Numbered from the stretch's first letter, positions 8,976 through 18,558 are shown. The stretch: DNA of 64,000 nt from Brucella haematophila (GCF_005938105.1 NZ_VCPE01000003.1:186001-250000); one strand, 5' to 3'. Made by a program: numbers and translations. The notes: a model not told the origin generated them from the letters alone.

Positions 8976-11900
8976 GGCTCGTCGTCCAGTTTCTGTTCAA
9001 GATTGCGCAGAAACATATCGTAGCCTGACATGTTGAAAGCGCGAATATAATCCCTTGCCTTATCGACAAAGGGGATGAGGTTTTCGTCATGCGCGAGAAG
9101 TGTGAGTTTGGCTTCAATCCCCCGCACATAGCCAATTTCACCGAGACGAATAAGATCGTGCAAATCCGAAAGGGCGGGACTGTCTATGACTGTCGGTCGA
9201 CGGGCGGATTTGTTTTCTTCAACCTGTTCGTAGATCCATTCGAAGCCAAGATGTACGGCAAGCTTGGCGTGGATCTGTCTTATATCGAATGGTTTGGTCA
9301 ATGTGTCGTTGTGGGCGTTGTCGGGCAAGGTGTCGGGCCGGGTTCCGTCACCGATATTGGCCGAAAGCATGATGATCGGCGCCACTTCGCCTTTCTCACG
9401 CAGGCGCGCTACCAGTTCCCAGCCATTCATTTCCGGCATGCGGATATCGATGAAGTAGAGGTCGGGGCGAATGCCCTCGATCAAGGTCAGACATTCCGGT
9501 CCACTCTTCGCTGTCAAGACGATGAAATCGAGCGGCGACAGGATTTCGCGCATCAGGGCGCAGTGATCGTCATTATCGTCAACCACGATAAGGGTACGGC
9601 GCGGACCGGTATAGTTCTGAATCTTGCGGGTTGGTGCAGCCAGATTGACCGGGCGGTCGATGGCGCCCAGCATCAGGCGAACCTGAAATGTTGAGCCCTT
9701 GCCGTAAGTGCTCGTAACAGATAGTTCGCCACCCAGCGTATTGGTCAAGAGCTTGGTGATCGTCAGGCCAAGACCGAGGCCGGGCAGGTGACGGGTATGA
9801 TCGGCTTCGCCGCGCTGGAAGGGTTCGAAGACGCGTTCCAGATCCTGGTCTGCAATGCCACGACCGGTATCCATAACCCTGAAGGTGGCCACTTGATTGC
9901 GATAGCTGACGTCAAGCGCGACTTCGCCTTTTTCGGTAAACTTGATCGCATTGGTCAGAAGATTGACCAGTATCTGGCGAAGGCGCTTTTCGTCGGTGCG
10001 CACATATTGCGGCAGCGTTTCGATTTTACTGTAGCGAAATGTTATGCCCTTGGCTTCAGCTTGCGGCTTCAGCATGTCGATGATCTGGTCGAGAAAATCA
10101 TGCAGGTTGATTTCGTTGGAATAGACCTGCAAATGCCCGGTTTCAATCTTGGAAATATCGAGAAGCCCATCAATCAGTCCCGACAGATGGTCGGCGCTGC
10201 GGCGGATAAGCTTGATCGAAGGTTGTCGGGCTGCCGGAATGGTCTCGTCACGCTCCAATATCTGCGCATAGCCCAGAACAGCGTTGAGCGGGGTGCGGAG
10301 TTCATGGCTGAGGCCGACGACATAGCGGCTCTTCGCCCTGTTGGCGGCTTCGGCATTATCCTTTGCCTGTTGCAGGGCGGCGTCGGTCTTTTTATGCGCG
10401 GAAATTTCCTTCAGCAGAAGGGCGGTTTGTCGGGAGGATTCCTCTTCGGCGACGATGCGGCTGTCATGGGCCAACACGTAGAACCAGCAGACGATCACCG
10501 CGATCAGCGCCAATACGAAGAACACGATCAGGATCGTGCGGTTCACCACTTGCGCGGTTTCCGGATATGCAGCTCCGGCGTGATAGGCCACCAGCGCGAG
10601 GATAGTGCCGAGAAATGTGACCGAAACAGCAACTATAACGGCATAGCGCCCAAGCCGGGTAGAGAGTTTTTCAATGACCGCGGCGGGCAACAGCGCATGC
10701 GCGACTTCGGCGCTCTGCGCCCGCAAATGTGCCTTGGGTTTGCAGAGATCGTGACAGCGGCTGTCGAGCGAACAGCACAGTGAGCAGATCGGAGCGGCAT
10801 AGGCGGGGCACCACGCCATGTCTTCCGGCTCGAAATCATGTTCGCAAACCGAGCAGGTGATGGCGAGCTTGTTCTGCCACGATTGGCGCGGCTTGCGGGC
10901 GAGGTAATATTTGCCGCCCGTCTTCCAGGCGATCAGTGGAGAGACGATAAAGGCGACCACCAGCGCGATATAGGGTGCGAGCGCAGAAGCCATGGCGCCG
11001 AACGCACCGAAATGGGCGGCGAGGGCTGTAATGGAGGCAATGGTCATTGTGCCGGTGCCAACCGGATTGATGTCGAAAAGATGGGCGCGCTTGAACTCGA
11101 TGCCGGGCGGCGAGAGACCGAGACGCTTATTGACAAAAAGATCGACGGAAATCGTGCAGAGCCACGCCATGGCGATGATGGAGAAAACTCCGAGCGTTTG
11201 TTCCAGCACCTTGTAAATGCCGAGTTGCATCAGAAGCAGGCCGATGCTGACATTGAAGATCAGCCAGACCACGCGGCCCGGATGGCTGTGAGTCAGGCGG
11301 GAGAAGAAGTTCGACCAGGCCAGTGATCCGGCATAGGCGTTCATCACATTGATCTTCAATTGTGAGACCACGACGAAGGCGACAGTCAGCAGCAGCGCAG
11401 CCATATGCGACGGGATCATATAGCCGAAAGCGGTCAGATACATATGCGCCGGATCGGCCGCCACATCAGCGGGAATGCCGGCGCTCAGCGTCAGCACGAC
11501 CAGAAACGAACCAGCAAGCAATTTTGGCGCACCCAGAACGACCCAGCCCGGTCCGGCAAGAAAGACGGCAATCTTGTGCCGCCATTTGCGCTGGCCTTCC
11601 GGTGGCAGAAAGCGCAGGAAATCGACCTGCTCGCCGATCTGCGCCATCAGTGCCAGAATGACCGCTGAGGCGGCACCGAATTGTGCCAGCACGAAGGGCG
11701 CGCTTTCCCCGCCGGTAAAGCCTGTACGAATGCCGGAGAAGGTCAGCCAGAGATCGAATTTTCCCCAATCGACCAGCGCGATGAAAATGAAGGGGAGAAT
11801 ATTAAGCGCGATCCAGAAGGGTTGGGTGGCGATCTGGAAACGGCTGATCATCCGCACGCCGTAGGTGACGAGCGGTATCACCACGACTGCGCTGATGACG

Positions 11901-12358
11901 TAGCCGATCCACATCGGGATACCAAAGGCCAGTTCCAGCGCGCCTGACATGATTGAGGCTTCGATCGCGAACAGGATGAAGGTGAATGTCGCGTAGATAA
12001 GCGAAGTGACGGTCGAACCGATATAGCCGAAGCTTGCACCACGGGTCAGCAGATCGATGTCGACGCCATGGCGGATGGCATAGCGGCTGATGGGCAGACC
12101 GACCGCCAGCATGACAAGACTGGCGACAATGATGGCGGCTATGGCGTTGCTGGTGCCGTAGGACAGGGTGATGGCACCGCCAATTGCCTCAAGTGCGAGG
12201 AAGGAAATCGCGCCGATAGCTGTGTGGGCAATGCGATTGGATGAAAAGCGGCGCGCGCTTTTTGCTGTGAAGCGCAGCGCGTAATCTTCCAGCGTTTCGT
12301 CCGCGACCCAGCGGTTATATTCCCTTCTGACCGGGATGATGCGTTGCCGCGCTGCCAT
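8972..12358 (-). CDS. NCS1 transporter-type hybrid sensor histidine kinase
   Basis: A 1128-residue membrane sensor. Residues about 1-480 are a complete NCS1 (cytosine/purine/allantoin permease-like) transporter with about 12 hydrophobic segments. Residues about 498-540 hold a cysteine cluster (CSVC, WCPAY, CSLCC, CHDLC) that looks metal-binding. Two more membrane segments follow at about 570-635 and a short coiled coil. Then come the HisKA box SHELRTPLNA near 683, a HATPase domain (NLLTNAIKF, DTGRGI, GLGLGLTI) and a C-terminal receiver with IDIRMPEMNG near 975. The transporter half may sense or carry a urea- or purine-related ligand and signal to the coupled regulator. It is divergent from urtA. 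The ligand is inferred, not shown. Confidence 0.92.
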   Translation of the reverse strand: MAARQRIIPVRREYNRWVADETLEDYALRFTAKSARRFSSNRIAHTAIGAISFLALEAIGGAITLSYGTSNAIAAIIVASLVMLAVGLPISRYAIRHGVDIDLLTRGASFGYIGSTVTSLIYATFTFILFAIEASIMSGALELAFGIPMWIGYVISAVVVIPLVTYGVRMISRFQIATQPFWIALNILPFIFIALVDWGKFDLWLTFSGIRTGFTGGESAPFVLAQFGAASAVILALMAQIGEQVDFLRFLPPEGQRKWRHKIAVFLAGPGWVVLGAPKLLAGSFLVVLTLSAGIPADVAADPAHMYLTAFGYMIPSHMAALLLTVAFVVVSQLKINVMNAYAGSLAWSNFFSRLTHSHPGRVVWLIFNVSIGLLLMQLGIYKVLEQTLGVFSIIAMAWLCTISVDLFVNKRLGLSPPGIEFKRAHLFDINPVGTGTMTIASITALAAHFGAFGAMASALAPYIALVVAFIVSPLIAWKTGGKYYLARKPRQSWQNKLAITCSVCEHDFEPEDMAWCPAYAAPICSLCCSLDSRCHDLCKPKAHLRAQSAEVAHALLPAAVIEKLSTRLGRYAVIVAVSVTFLGTILALVAYHAGAAYPETAQVVNRTILIVFFVLALIAVIVCWFYVLAHDSRIVAEEESSRQTALLLKEISAHKKTDAALQQAKDNAEAANRAKSRYVVGLSHELRTPLNAVLGYAQILERDETIPAARQPSIKLIRRSADHLSGLIDGLLDISKIETGHLQVYSNEINLHDFLDQIIDMLKPQAEAKGITFRYSKIETLPQYVRTDEKRLRQILVNLLTNAIKFTEKGEVALDVSYRNQVATFRVMDTGRGIADQDLERVFEPFQRGEADHTRHLPGLGLGLTITKLLTNTLGGELSVTSTYGKGSTFQVRLMLGAIDRPVNLAAPTRKIQNYTGPRRTLIVVDDNDDHCALMREILSPLDFIVLTAKSGPECLTLIEGIRPDLYFIDIRMPEMNGWELVARLREKGEVAPIIMLSANIGDGTRPDTLPDNAHNDTLTKPFDIRQIHAKLAVHLGFEWIYEQVEENKSARRPTVIDSPALSDLHDLIRLGEIGYVRGIEAKLTLLAHDENLIPFVDKARDYIRAFNMSGYDMFLRNLEQKLDDEP

Positions 12359-12422
12359 GCCGCTCCATTTCCCCTCCGGCTCCTTGTGGCCGTTTCAAAG
12401 AGAGATAGCAGGTTAAGTCAAT

Positions 12423-12470
12423 AATGCATCGGCCCGAAAGCCGGTATCGGTTTTTGGGAAGCTCGATGCA
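12423..12470. repeat. Dispersed palindromic repeat (Rhizobiales type)
   Basis: The outer arms ATGCATCG (12424-12431) and CGATGCAT (12463-12470) are perfect reverse complements. Between them a CCGAAAGCCGG / CGGTTTTTGGG core forms an imperfect inner stem. This pattern resembles the small palindromes scattered between genes in Brucella and Rhizobium relatives. No second copy was noticed in this window, so the family assignment is from memory. It sits between the sensor kinase start and the urt promoter region. Confidence 0.55.
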
Positions 12471-12483
12471 TGAAGCCAATAAG

Positions 12484-12531
12484 TTAGAACGAACTTCACG
12501 CACATCTCCGGGTACCTGAAGTTCGTTCTAA
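12484..12531. promoter_or_regulatory. Perfect 15-bp inverted repeat upstream of urtA, probable operator
   Basis: The arms TTAGAACGAACTTCA (12484-12498) and TGAAGTTCGTTCTAA (12517-12531) are exact reverse complements, separated by 18 bp. No T-run follows, and the repeat lies between two divergent genes rather than after one, so a regulator-binding site fits better than a terminator. It begins 126 bp upstream of the sensor-kinase start and ends about 114 bp upstream of urtA. The coupled LuxR-type response regulator is the obvious candidate to bind it. Function is inferred. Confidence 0.6.
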
Positions 12532-12644
12532 TGCATATTTCCCCCCGGTAACTACGTCATTTAACGTATAAGGAAACGGCGTCCTCTCCCCAATAGTTGG
12601 CAATAACCCGGAGAACCGGGAGAACCAACAGAGAGGGACACGCA

Positions 12645-13940
12645 ATGACATTCCGGTCGCAGATGCTCGCCGCACTTTTTGCAAGCGCGCTCGCCATCCC
12701 CAGCCTTTCCGGTGCGCTCGCTGAGGAAGATACGATCAAGGTTGGCATTCTTCATTCGCTTTCCGGCACGATGGCTATCTCGGAAACGACGCTCAAGGAC
12801 GCCATGCTGATGCTCATCGAAGAGCAGAACAAGAAGGGTGGCCTTCTTGGCAAGAAGCTTGAGGCTGTCGTTGTCGATCCGGCTTCGGACTGGCCGTTGT
12901 TCGCGGAAAAGGCCCGCCAACTGATTTCGCAGGACAAGGTCGCCGCCGTGTTTGGCTGCTGGACGTCGGTGTCGCGCAAGTCGGTTCTGCCGGTTTTCAA
13001 GGAACTCAATAATATCCTGTTCTATCCGGTGCAGTACGAAGGCGAGGAATCCGAACGCAACGTGTTCTATACCGGTGCCGCACCAAACCAGCAGGCAATC
13101 CCCGCTGTCGATTATCTGATGGAGAACGAGGGTGTTGAGCGCTGGGTGCTGGAAGGCACCGACTATGTCTATCCCCGCACGACCAACAAGATTCTTGAAG
13201 CCTATCTCGTCTCCAAGGGTGTGAAGCCGGACGATATCCGTGTCAACTATACCCCGTTCGGTTTCTCCGACTGGCAGACGGAAGTGGCAGCCATCAAGAG
13301 CTTTGGTGCGGCGGGCAAGAAGACCGCTGTGGTTTCGACCGTCAATGGTGATGCCAATGTGCCCTTCTATAAGGAACTCGCAAACCAGGGCGTGAAGGCC
13401 GAGGATATTCCGGTCGTTGCTTTCTCGGTTGGCGAAGAGGAACTGGCTGGTATCGATACCGCGCCGCTGGTTGGCCATCTTGCGGCATGGAACTATTTCC
13501 AGTCCGTGGACAACCCAACCAATGCGAAATTCATCGAAACCTGGCATGCCTTCACCAAGGATGACAAGCGCGTCACCAACGATCCGATGGAAGCATCTTT
13601 CATTGGTTTCAACATGTGGCTGAAGGCCGTTGAAAAGGCTGGCACGACCGATCAGGATGCGGTCATCGACGCGCTGGTCGGTGTGTCTGTGCCGAACCTC
13701 TCGGGTGGCTATTCGACCATGATGCCGAACCACCACATCACAAAGCCGGTGCTGATTGGAGAAATCCAGTCGAACGGTCAGTTCGAAATTGTCAGCCAGA
13801 CGCCGGGTCTGATTGTTGGCGATGAATGGTCCGATTATCTGCCGGATTCCAAGAACCTGATCTCCGATTGGCGCAAGCCGATGTCTTGCGGCAATTTCAA
13901 TGTCGCAACGGGCAAGTGCGGCGGTCAGGGCGGCTCCTGA
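12645..13940 (+). CDS. urtA: Urea ABC transporter substrate-binding protein UrtA
   Basis: Periplasmic binding protein of the urea/short-chain amide ABC transporter, 431 residues. The start at 12645 follows GAGAGGGA and gives a proper signal peptide (MTFRSQMLAALFASALAIPSL, cleavage after ALAEE or nearby). The mature protein opens with DTIKVGILHSLSGTMAISET, typical of UrtA/AmiC-like proteins, followed by the FGCWTSVSRKSVLPV segment and the YEGEESERNVFYTGA segment near residue 135. It ends about 106 bp before urtB in a five-gene operon. UrtA delivers urea to UrtBC. Regulation by the divergent two-component system through the inverted repeat at 12484-12531 is plausible. Confidence 0.96.
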   Translation: MTFRSQMLAALFASALAIPSLSGALAEEDTIKVGILHSLSGTMAISETTLKDAMLMLIEEQNKKGGLLGKKLEAVVVDPASDWPLFAEKARQLISQDKVAAVFGCWTSVSRKSVLPVFKELNNILFYPVQYEGEESERNVFYTGAAPNQQAIPAVDYLMENEGVERWVLEGTDYVYPRTTNKILEAYLVSKGVKPDDIRVNYTPFGFSDWQTEVAAIKSFGAAGKKTAVVSTVNGDANVPFYKELANQGVKAEDIPVVAFSVGEEELAGIDTAPLVGHLAAWNYFQSVDNPTNAKFIETWHAFTKDDKRVTNDPMEASFIGFNMWLKAVEKAGTTDQDAVIDALVGVSVPNLSGGYSTMMPNHHITKPVLIGEIQSNGQFEIVSQTPGLIVGDEWSDYLPDSKNLISDWRKPMSCGNFNVATGKCGGQGGS

Positions 13941-14046
13941 TAGACGGGGGATGCAGAGGGCAGGTGAGAACGGCGCCTGCCCCTTGCAGTTCAAAGATCC
14001 GAACGGGTCAAAATTAAGAATGCATTTCTATTCAAGGAAGTCAGCC

Positions 14047-15660
14047 ATGGAGCGCCGGATACGAGCCGTCCTGCTCGTCTTGTCTGTCCTGTTTGCCGCG
14101 ATCGCGACGACAGCTCGAGCGGATGAGTTTCAAGGGCTTGTCGATGCTTTGGGCAAGGCGAGTTTTGCCCAGATGCAGGACCGGATTTCTGCTCTCGTAA
14201 GCACGGGCGACACGCGCGTCGTGCCTGTGCTGAACGCGCTTGGCGATGGCAATCTTTATGCGCGCAAATCCGATGGCAAGGTGTTCATCACCAAAGCCTC
14301 GGCTGCGAGCTTGCAACTCACGGACCCTGTTAGCGATGAGGCGGCAGGTGAAGCGCCCAAAGGCGCACTGGAAAAGGTCAAGGTCAACAATTCGGTCCGC
14401 CGCGCGGTTCGAACGGCTCTTGGCGGGCTGACGCTGATGAGTACAAACCGGGCGGAGCGCCTTAACGCTGCTGAAATTGTCGCTGCAAGCCCCGATGCGG
14501 ACGCACTGGACGCGATTGAAGCAGCACTTGGTAAGGAACAGGATGGCACAATTCGTGCACTTCTGGAGAAGGCGCAGGCTGCAGCACTTCTGGCATCCGC
14601 CCGCCCGCTCGATGACAAGCTCAAGGCGGCGCAGTTCCTGAAGGATAATGGCGACCGTTCCACACTGTCGGTCCTGAATGCGGCGCGCGCCAATGCGCAG
14701 CCTGAACTTGCCGAGGCACTCGACAGCGCCATCACTCATATCGAGCAAAGGCAGGCTTTCTGGGATGCCGGACAGAATGTCTGGTACGGTCTTTCGCTCG
14801 GTTCCGTCCTGCTGCTTGCGGCCATCGGCCTTGCTATTACCTTTGGCGTCATGGGCATCATCAACATGGCGCATGGCGAAATGGTTATGTTGGGCGCCTA
14901 TGTCACTTTCATGGTGCAGGAGGTGATCCGCACCAATTATCCGGGGCTGTTCGACTGGTCTCTTGCCATCGCCCTGCCACTGGCCTTCCTCTTTACGGCG
15001 CTGGTCGGTCTGGTGATCGAACGCGGCGTCATCCGGTTTCTCTATGGTCGCCCGCTTGAAACACTGCTGGCGACCTGGGGCATTTCCCTGATCTTGCAAC
15101 AGGCGGTGCGAACCGTGTTCGGGCCGACAAACCGCGAGGTTGGCAATCCAACATGGATGTCAGGCGCTTTCGAACTGGGTGGCATGACCATCACCTGGAA
15201 CCGCCTGTGGATCATCGTGTTTTCGCTTGCTGTCTTCTTCACGCTTCTTGCGGTACTGAAACGGTCCAATTTCGGTCTGCAAATGCGTGCTGTTACCCAG
15301 AACCGACGCATGGCTTCGTCCATGGGCATTCGCACACCCTATGTCGATGCGTTCACTTTCGCGCTTGGTTCCGGTATCGCTGGTATGGCGGGTGTGGCCC
15401 TATCACAAATCGACAATGTGTCGCCCAATCTTGGGCAGGGCTATATCATCGACAGTTTCATGGTGGTGGTGTTTGGCGGTGTCGGCAATTTGTGGGGCAC
15501 GCTGGTCGGCGCCTTCTCGCTCGGCATCCTGAACAAGTTCCTCGAACCCTATGCGGGTGCTGTCCTCGGCAAGATACTGGTGCTTGTGCTCATCATTCTC
15601 TTTATTCAAAAGCGCCCGCGCGGCTTGTTCGCTCTCAAGGGCAGGGCGGTGGAAGCATGA
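14047..15660 (+). CDS. urtB: Urea ABC transporter permease UrtB
   Basis: Inner-membrane permease of the LivH/UrtB type, 537 residues. AAGGAAG lies just before the ATG at 14047; an upstream ATG at 14020 lacks such a site. The N-terminus is a signal-like segment (AVLLVLSVLFAAIATTARA) followed by roughly 220 periplasmic residues rich in Ala and Leu, an extension normal for UrtB but absent from amino-acid permeases. The membrane half starts near residue 250 (SVLLLAAIGLAITFGVMGII) and contains the family segment NMAHGEMVMLGAY. The stop overlaps the urtC start as ATGA. Confidence 0.95.
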   Translation: MERRIRAVLLVLSVLFAAIATTARADEFQGLVDALGKASFAQMQDRISALVSTGDTRVVPVLNALGDGNLYARKSDGKVFITKASAASLQLTDPVSDEAAGEAPKGALEKVKVNNSVRRAVRTALGGLTLMSTNRAERLNAAEIVAASPDADALDAIEAALGKEQDGTIRALLEKAQAAALLASARPLDDKLKAAQFLKDNGDRSTLSVLNAARANAQPELAEALDSAITHIEQRQAFWDAGQNVWYGLSLGSVLLLAAIGLAITFGVMGIINMAHGEMVMLGAYVTFMVQEVIRTNYPGLFDWSLAIALPLAFLFTALVGLVIERGVIRFLYGRPLETLLATWGISLILQQAVRTVFGPTNREVGNPTWMSGAFELGGMTITWNRLWIIVFSLAVFFTLLAVLKRSNFGLQMRAVTQNRRMASSMGIRTPYVDAFTFALGSGIAGMAGVALSQIDNVSPNLGQGYIIDSFMVVVFGGVGNLWGTLVGAFSLGILNKFLEPYAGAVLGKILVLVLIILFIQKRPRGLFALKGRAVEA

Positions 15661-16805
15661 TCACGGCATTTCTGTTCCGAACGCTCGACCGTGGTATATT
15701 CATCGCCGCTGCAATCCTGATTGCCGCCGCCCTGGCTGTTCCGGCGCTCAACCTGCTGACGGCAGCGGATCATCCATTGCATGTGCCGACCTATATGGTG
15801 TCGCTGCTCGGTAAATATCTGACCTATGCCATGCTGGCACTGGCGCTCGATCTGGTCTGGGGCTTCTGCGGCATTCTCTCGCTGGGTCACGCAGCTTTTT
15901 TCGCGCTCGGCGGTTATGCCATGGGCATGTATCTGGTGCGCCAGATCGGTGCGCGCGGCGTTTATGGTAATCCCGATCTGCCTGACTTCATGGTTTTCCT
16001 GAACTGGAAGGAATTGCCATGGTATTGGTACGGCTTTGATCATTTCTGGTTTGCATTTCTGATGGTGCTTCTGGTGCCAGGCGCTCTGGCCTTCATCTTC
16101 GGCTGGTTCGCTTTCCGCTCCCGCGTGACCGGCGTCTATCTGTCGATCATTACGCAGGCAATGACCTATGCGCTGATGTTGGCCTTCTTCCGCAACGAAA
16201 TGGGGTTCGGCGGCAATAACGGCCTGACTGATTTCAAGGATATTCTGGGCTTCAACATTCAGGCGGACGGCACGCGCGCCGCGCTTTTCGCTGCTTCAGC
16301 AGTCATGCTGGCTATAGCGCTGATTTTCAGTTCGGCGGTGGTCAGATCGAAATTCGGCAAGGTGCTGGTCAGCGTGCGCGATGCGGAAAGCCGCACACGA
16401 TTTCTTGGCTACAGGCCGGAAAACTACAAGCTCTTCATCTTCACGGTTTCCGCGATGATGGCGGCTGTCGCGGGCGCGCTTTATGTGCCGCAGGTCGGCA
16501 TCATCAATCCGGGAGAATTCGCTCCGGCCAATTCTATCGAAGTCGTCATCTGGACTGCCGTGGGCGGTCGGGCGACGCTTATTGGGCCGGTGATTGGCGC
16601 TGTTTTGGTCAATTTCGGAAAAAGCGTCTTCACTACGGCCTTCCCGGAAATGTGGCTGTTCGTGCTCGGCGCGCTCTTCGTCGTCGTTACGCTTCTGCTG
16701 CCAAAAGGCATTGTCGGCACGTTCCGCGCATTGATGGCGTCACGCAAACCCGCAATGACCGCATCGGGAGACGAGACCAAACTGCAAGCAACGGCTGCGG
16801 AGTGA
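15657..16805 (+). CDS. urtC: Urea ABC transporter permease UrtC
   Basis: Second membrane subunit (LivM type), 382 residues, with about nine hydrophobic segments. The segment GILSLGHAAFFALGGYAMG near residue 75 is the LivM/UrtC hallmark, and the cytoplasmic loop around VSVRDAESRTRFLGY is the coupling helix contacting the ATPases. The start is the ATG in the ATGA overlap with urtB; a much longer upstream frame in the same register runs through urtB and is not the gene. urtD follows after 8 bp. Confidence 0.95.
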   Translation: MITAFLFRTLDRGIFIAAAILIAAALAVPALNLLTAADHPLHVPTYMVSLLGKYLTYAMLALALDLVWGFCGILSLGHAAFFALGGYAMGMYLVRQIGARGVYGNPDLPDFMVFLNWKELPWYWYGFDHFWFAFLMVLLVPGALAFIFGWFAFRSRVTGVYLSIITQAMTYALMLAFFRNEMGFGGNNGLTDFKDILGFNIQADGTRAALFAASAVMLAIALIFSSAVVRSKFGKVLVSVRDAESRTRFLGYRPENYKLFIFTVSAMMAAVAGALYVPQVGIINPGEFAPANSIEVVIWTAVGGRATLIGPVIGAVLVNFGKSVFTTAFPEMWLFVLGALFVVVTLLLPKGIVGTFRALMASRKPAMTASGDETKLQATAAE

Positions 16806-16813
16806 GGGGCATC

Positions 16814-17563
16814 ATGAGCGAGACTACCAACAGTCTGCTTTATCTTAATGGCGTGTCGGTTTCCTTCGATGGGTTCAAAGCACTGAACTCACTGTCCTTC
16901 GTCATTGAGCCGGGCGAGTTGCGGGCCATTATCGGCCCGAACGGCGCCGGCAAGACCACGATGATGGATATCATCACCGGCAAGACGAAGCCGGATGAAG
17001 GCGAAGTATTCTTTGAAGGCGATATCGATCTTACGAGGAAGGACGAGGCCGACATTGCCCAGATTGGCATTGGCCGCAAATTCCAGAAGCCGACGGTATT
17101 CGAGAGCCACACGGTCTGGGATAATATCGAGCTTGCGCTGGATCGCAAGCGTGGGGTTTTTGCAACGCTTCTTTATCGCCAGGACAAGACGGATCGCGAC
17201 CGCATTGAAGAAATATTGAAGACGGTGCGCCTTTGGGCGCGCCGCGATGAGTTGGCTGCCAATCTCTCACATGGTCAGAAACAGTGGCTGGAAATTGGCA
17301 TGCTTCTGGCGCAGGAGCCCAAGCTTTTGCTGGTTGACGAGCCGGTGGCAGGCATGACGGATGCGGAAACCGCTGAAACGGCCATTCTTCTCAAGGAGAT
17401 CGCCAAGACACGTTCGGTTGTGGTGGTGGAGCACGACATGGGCTTCATTCGCGATTTGGGCGTGAAGGTGACCTGTCTTGCTGAGGGCAGCGTGCTTGCG
17501 GAAGGGTCTATTGATTTCGTCAGCTCCGATCCGAAAGTGATCGAAAACTATCTTGGACGCTAA
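16814..17563 (+). CDS. urtD: Urea ABC transporter ATP-binding protein UrtD
   Basis: LivG-type ATPase, 249 residues from the ATG at 16814. Walker A GPNGAGKTT is near residue 40, the signature LSHGQKQWLEIG near 152 (with His in place of the usual Gly, a known feature of UrtD) and Walker B LLLVDEPVAGM near 172. The switch His is in VVVEHDMGF. It pairs with UrtE to energise urea import. urtE starts 10 bp after its stop. Confidence 0.95.
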   Translation: MSETTNSLLYLNGVSVSFDGFKALNSLSFVIEPGELRAIIGPNGAGKTTMMDIITGKTKPDEGEVFFEGDIDLTRKDEADIAQIGIGRKFQKPTVFESHTVWDNIELALDRKRGVFATLLYRQDKTDRDRIEEILKTVRLWARRDELAANLSHGQKQWLEIGMLLAQEPKLLLVDEPVAGMTDAETAETAILLKEIAKTRSVVVVEHDMGFIRDLGVKVTCLAEGSVLAEGSIDFVSSDPKVIENYLGR

Positions 17564-17573
17564 GGGGCGCATC

Positions 17574-18269
17574 ATGTTGAGCGTTGAAAATGTGAGCCTT
17601 CATTATGGTGCGGCGCAGGCCTTGCGCGGCGTGTCGTTGAAGGCTGAGGCTGGACGCATTACCTGTGTTCTGGGTCGCAACGGGGTCGGCAAGACCAGTC
17701 TGCTGCGCGCTGTTACCGGGCAGCAGGCGCTGAGTGGCGGCAATGTGGTTTTTGGCGATGAGGATATGAAAAGCCTGCCGCCCTATGCACGCGCCAGTCG
17801 GGGTATGGGCTATGTTCCGCAAGGGCGCGAAATATTCCCGCTTTTGACAGTGAAGGAAAATCTGGAAAGCGGCTATGCTTCCTTGAAACGTTCGGAACGG
17901 TTCATTCCCGATGAGATATTCAGTCTGTTTCCAGTGTTGAAGGACATGCTGCCCCGTCGCGGCGGCGATCTTTCCGGCGGACAGCAGCAACAGCTTGCCA
18001 TCGGTCGCGCCATGGTGTTGAGGCCGCGAATTCTTGTGCTGGACGAACCGACAGAGGGCATTCAGCCGTCGATCATCAAGGATATTGGCCGTGCAATCCG
18101 CTATTTGCGGGACTCAGCTGGAATGGCCATTCTGCTGGTTGAACAATATCTCGATTTCTGTCGCGAACTCGCTGATTACGTCTACATCATGGATCGGGGC
18201 GAAATCGTTCTGGATGGTCCGGCGGAAGTGCTTGACACACCAAAGGCAAGAAGTCACCTGACCGTCTGA
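17574..18269 (+). CDS. urtE: Urea ABC transporter ATP-binding protein UrtE
   Basis: LivF-type ATPase, 231 residues from the ATG at 17574. Walker A GRNGVGKTS is near residue 35, the signature LSGGQQQQLAIGRA near 134 and Walker B ILVLDEPTEGIQP near 156, the TEGIQP ending being typical of UrtE. It is the last gene of urtABCDE. No strong terminator is visible directly after it, and the next gene is on the opposite strand. Confidence 0.95.
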   Translation: MLSVENVSLHYGAAQALRGVSLKAEAGRITCVLGRNGVGKTSLLRAVTGQQALSGGNVVFGDEDMKSLPPYARASRGMGYVPQGREIFPLLTVKENLESGYASLKRSERFIPDEIFSLFPVLKDMLPRRGGDLSGGQQQQLAIGRAMVLRPRILVLDEPTEGIQPSIIKDIGRAIRYLRDSAGMAILLVEQYLDFCRELADYVYIMDRGEIVLDGPAEVLDTPKARSHLTV

Positions 18270-18294
18270 ATTCTCTGTTTACTCATCAGTCTCA

Positions 18295-18558
18295 TTATGT
18301 CGGTAGTCTCGCAGAGACTTTCCAATGACCTTGTTTGACATCAGGTCGTAATATCCAGACTTTCTCAGCTATTCTTGTGCCTCTTGCTGTTTCGTAAGAC
18401 GATATGGCCAGTTGGATAGAATCTGTCTGGTGTTCATATTTCCCCTGCGTGACAACACCATCGCTGAACATTACGACCGTCTCCGTATCAACATTCCCGT
18501 CAGTGACCCGGACTTTGCATCCTGGATAGGCGTGCGTGTGCGCGAATTCAAATTGCAT
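18295..18558 (-). CDS. Small hypothetical protein
   Basis: An 87-residue frame starting at an ATG preceded by GAAGGGA 8 bases upstream. The product (MQFEFAHTHAYPGCKVRVTD...) is polar, with no signal peptide or membrane segment, one cysteine and a beta-rich look. The frame is open upstream to 18690, but that start has no ribosome site. It is convergent with urtE. I do not recognise it. Confidence 0.4.
   Translation of the reverse strand: MQFEFAHTHAYPGCKVRVTDGNVDTETVVMFSDGVVTQGKYEHQTDSIQLAISSYETARGTRIAEKVWILRPDVKQGHWKVSARLPT

Noticed and set aside
9788-10783. Plus-strand 331-codon frame antisense to the sensor kinase
   Set aside because: The minus strand encodes the HisKA and HATPase motifs throughout this interval.
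12561-13994. Minus-strand 477-codon frame antisense to urtA
   Set aside because: The plus strand encodes a full UrtA with signal peptide and operon context; the antisense product has no recognisable feature.
14041-15099. Minus-strand 352-codon frame antisense to urtB
   Set aside because: Shadow of a high-GC gene; product is His/Gln/Arg-rich without domains.
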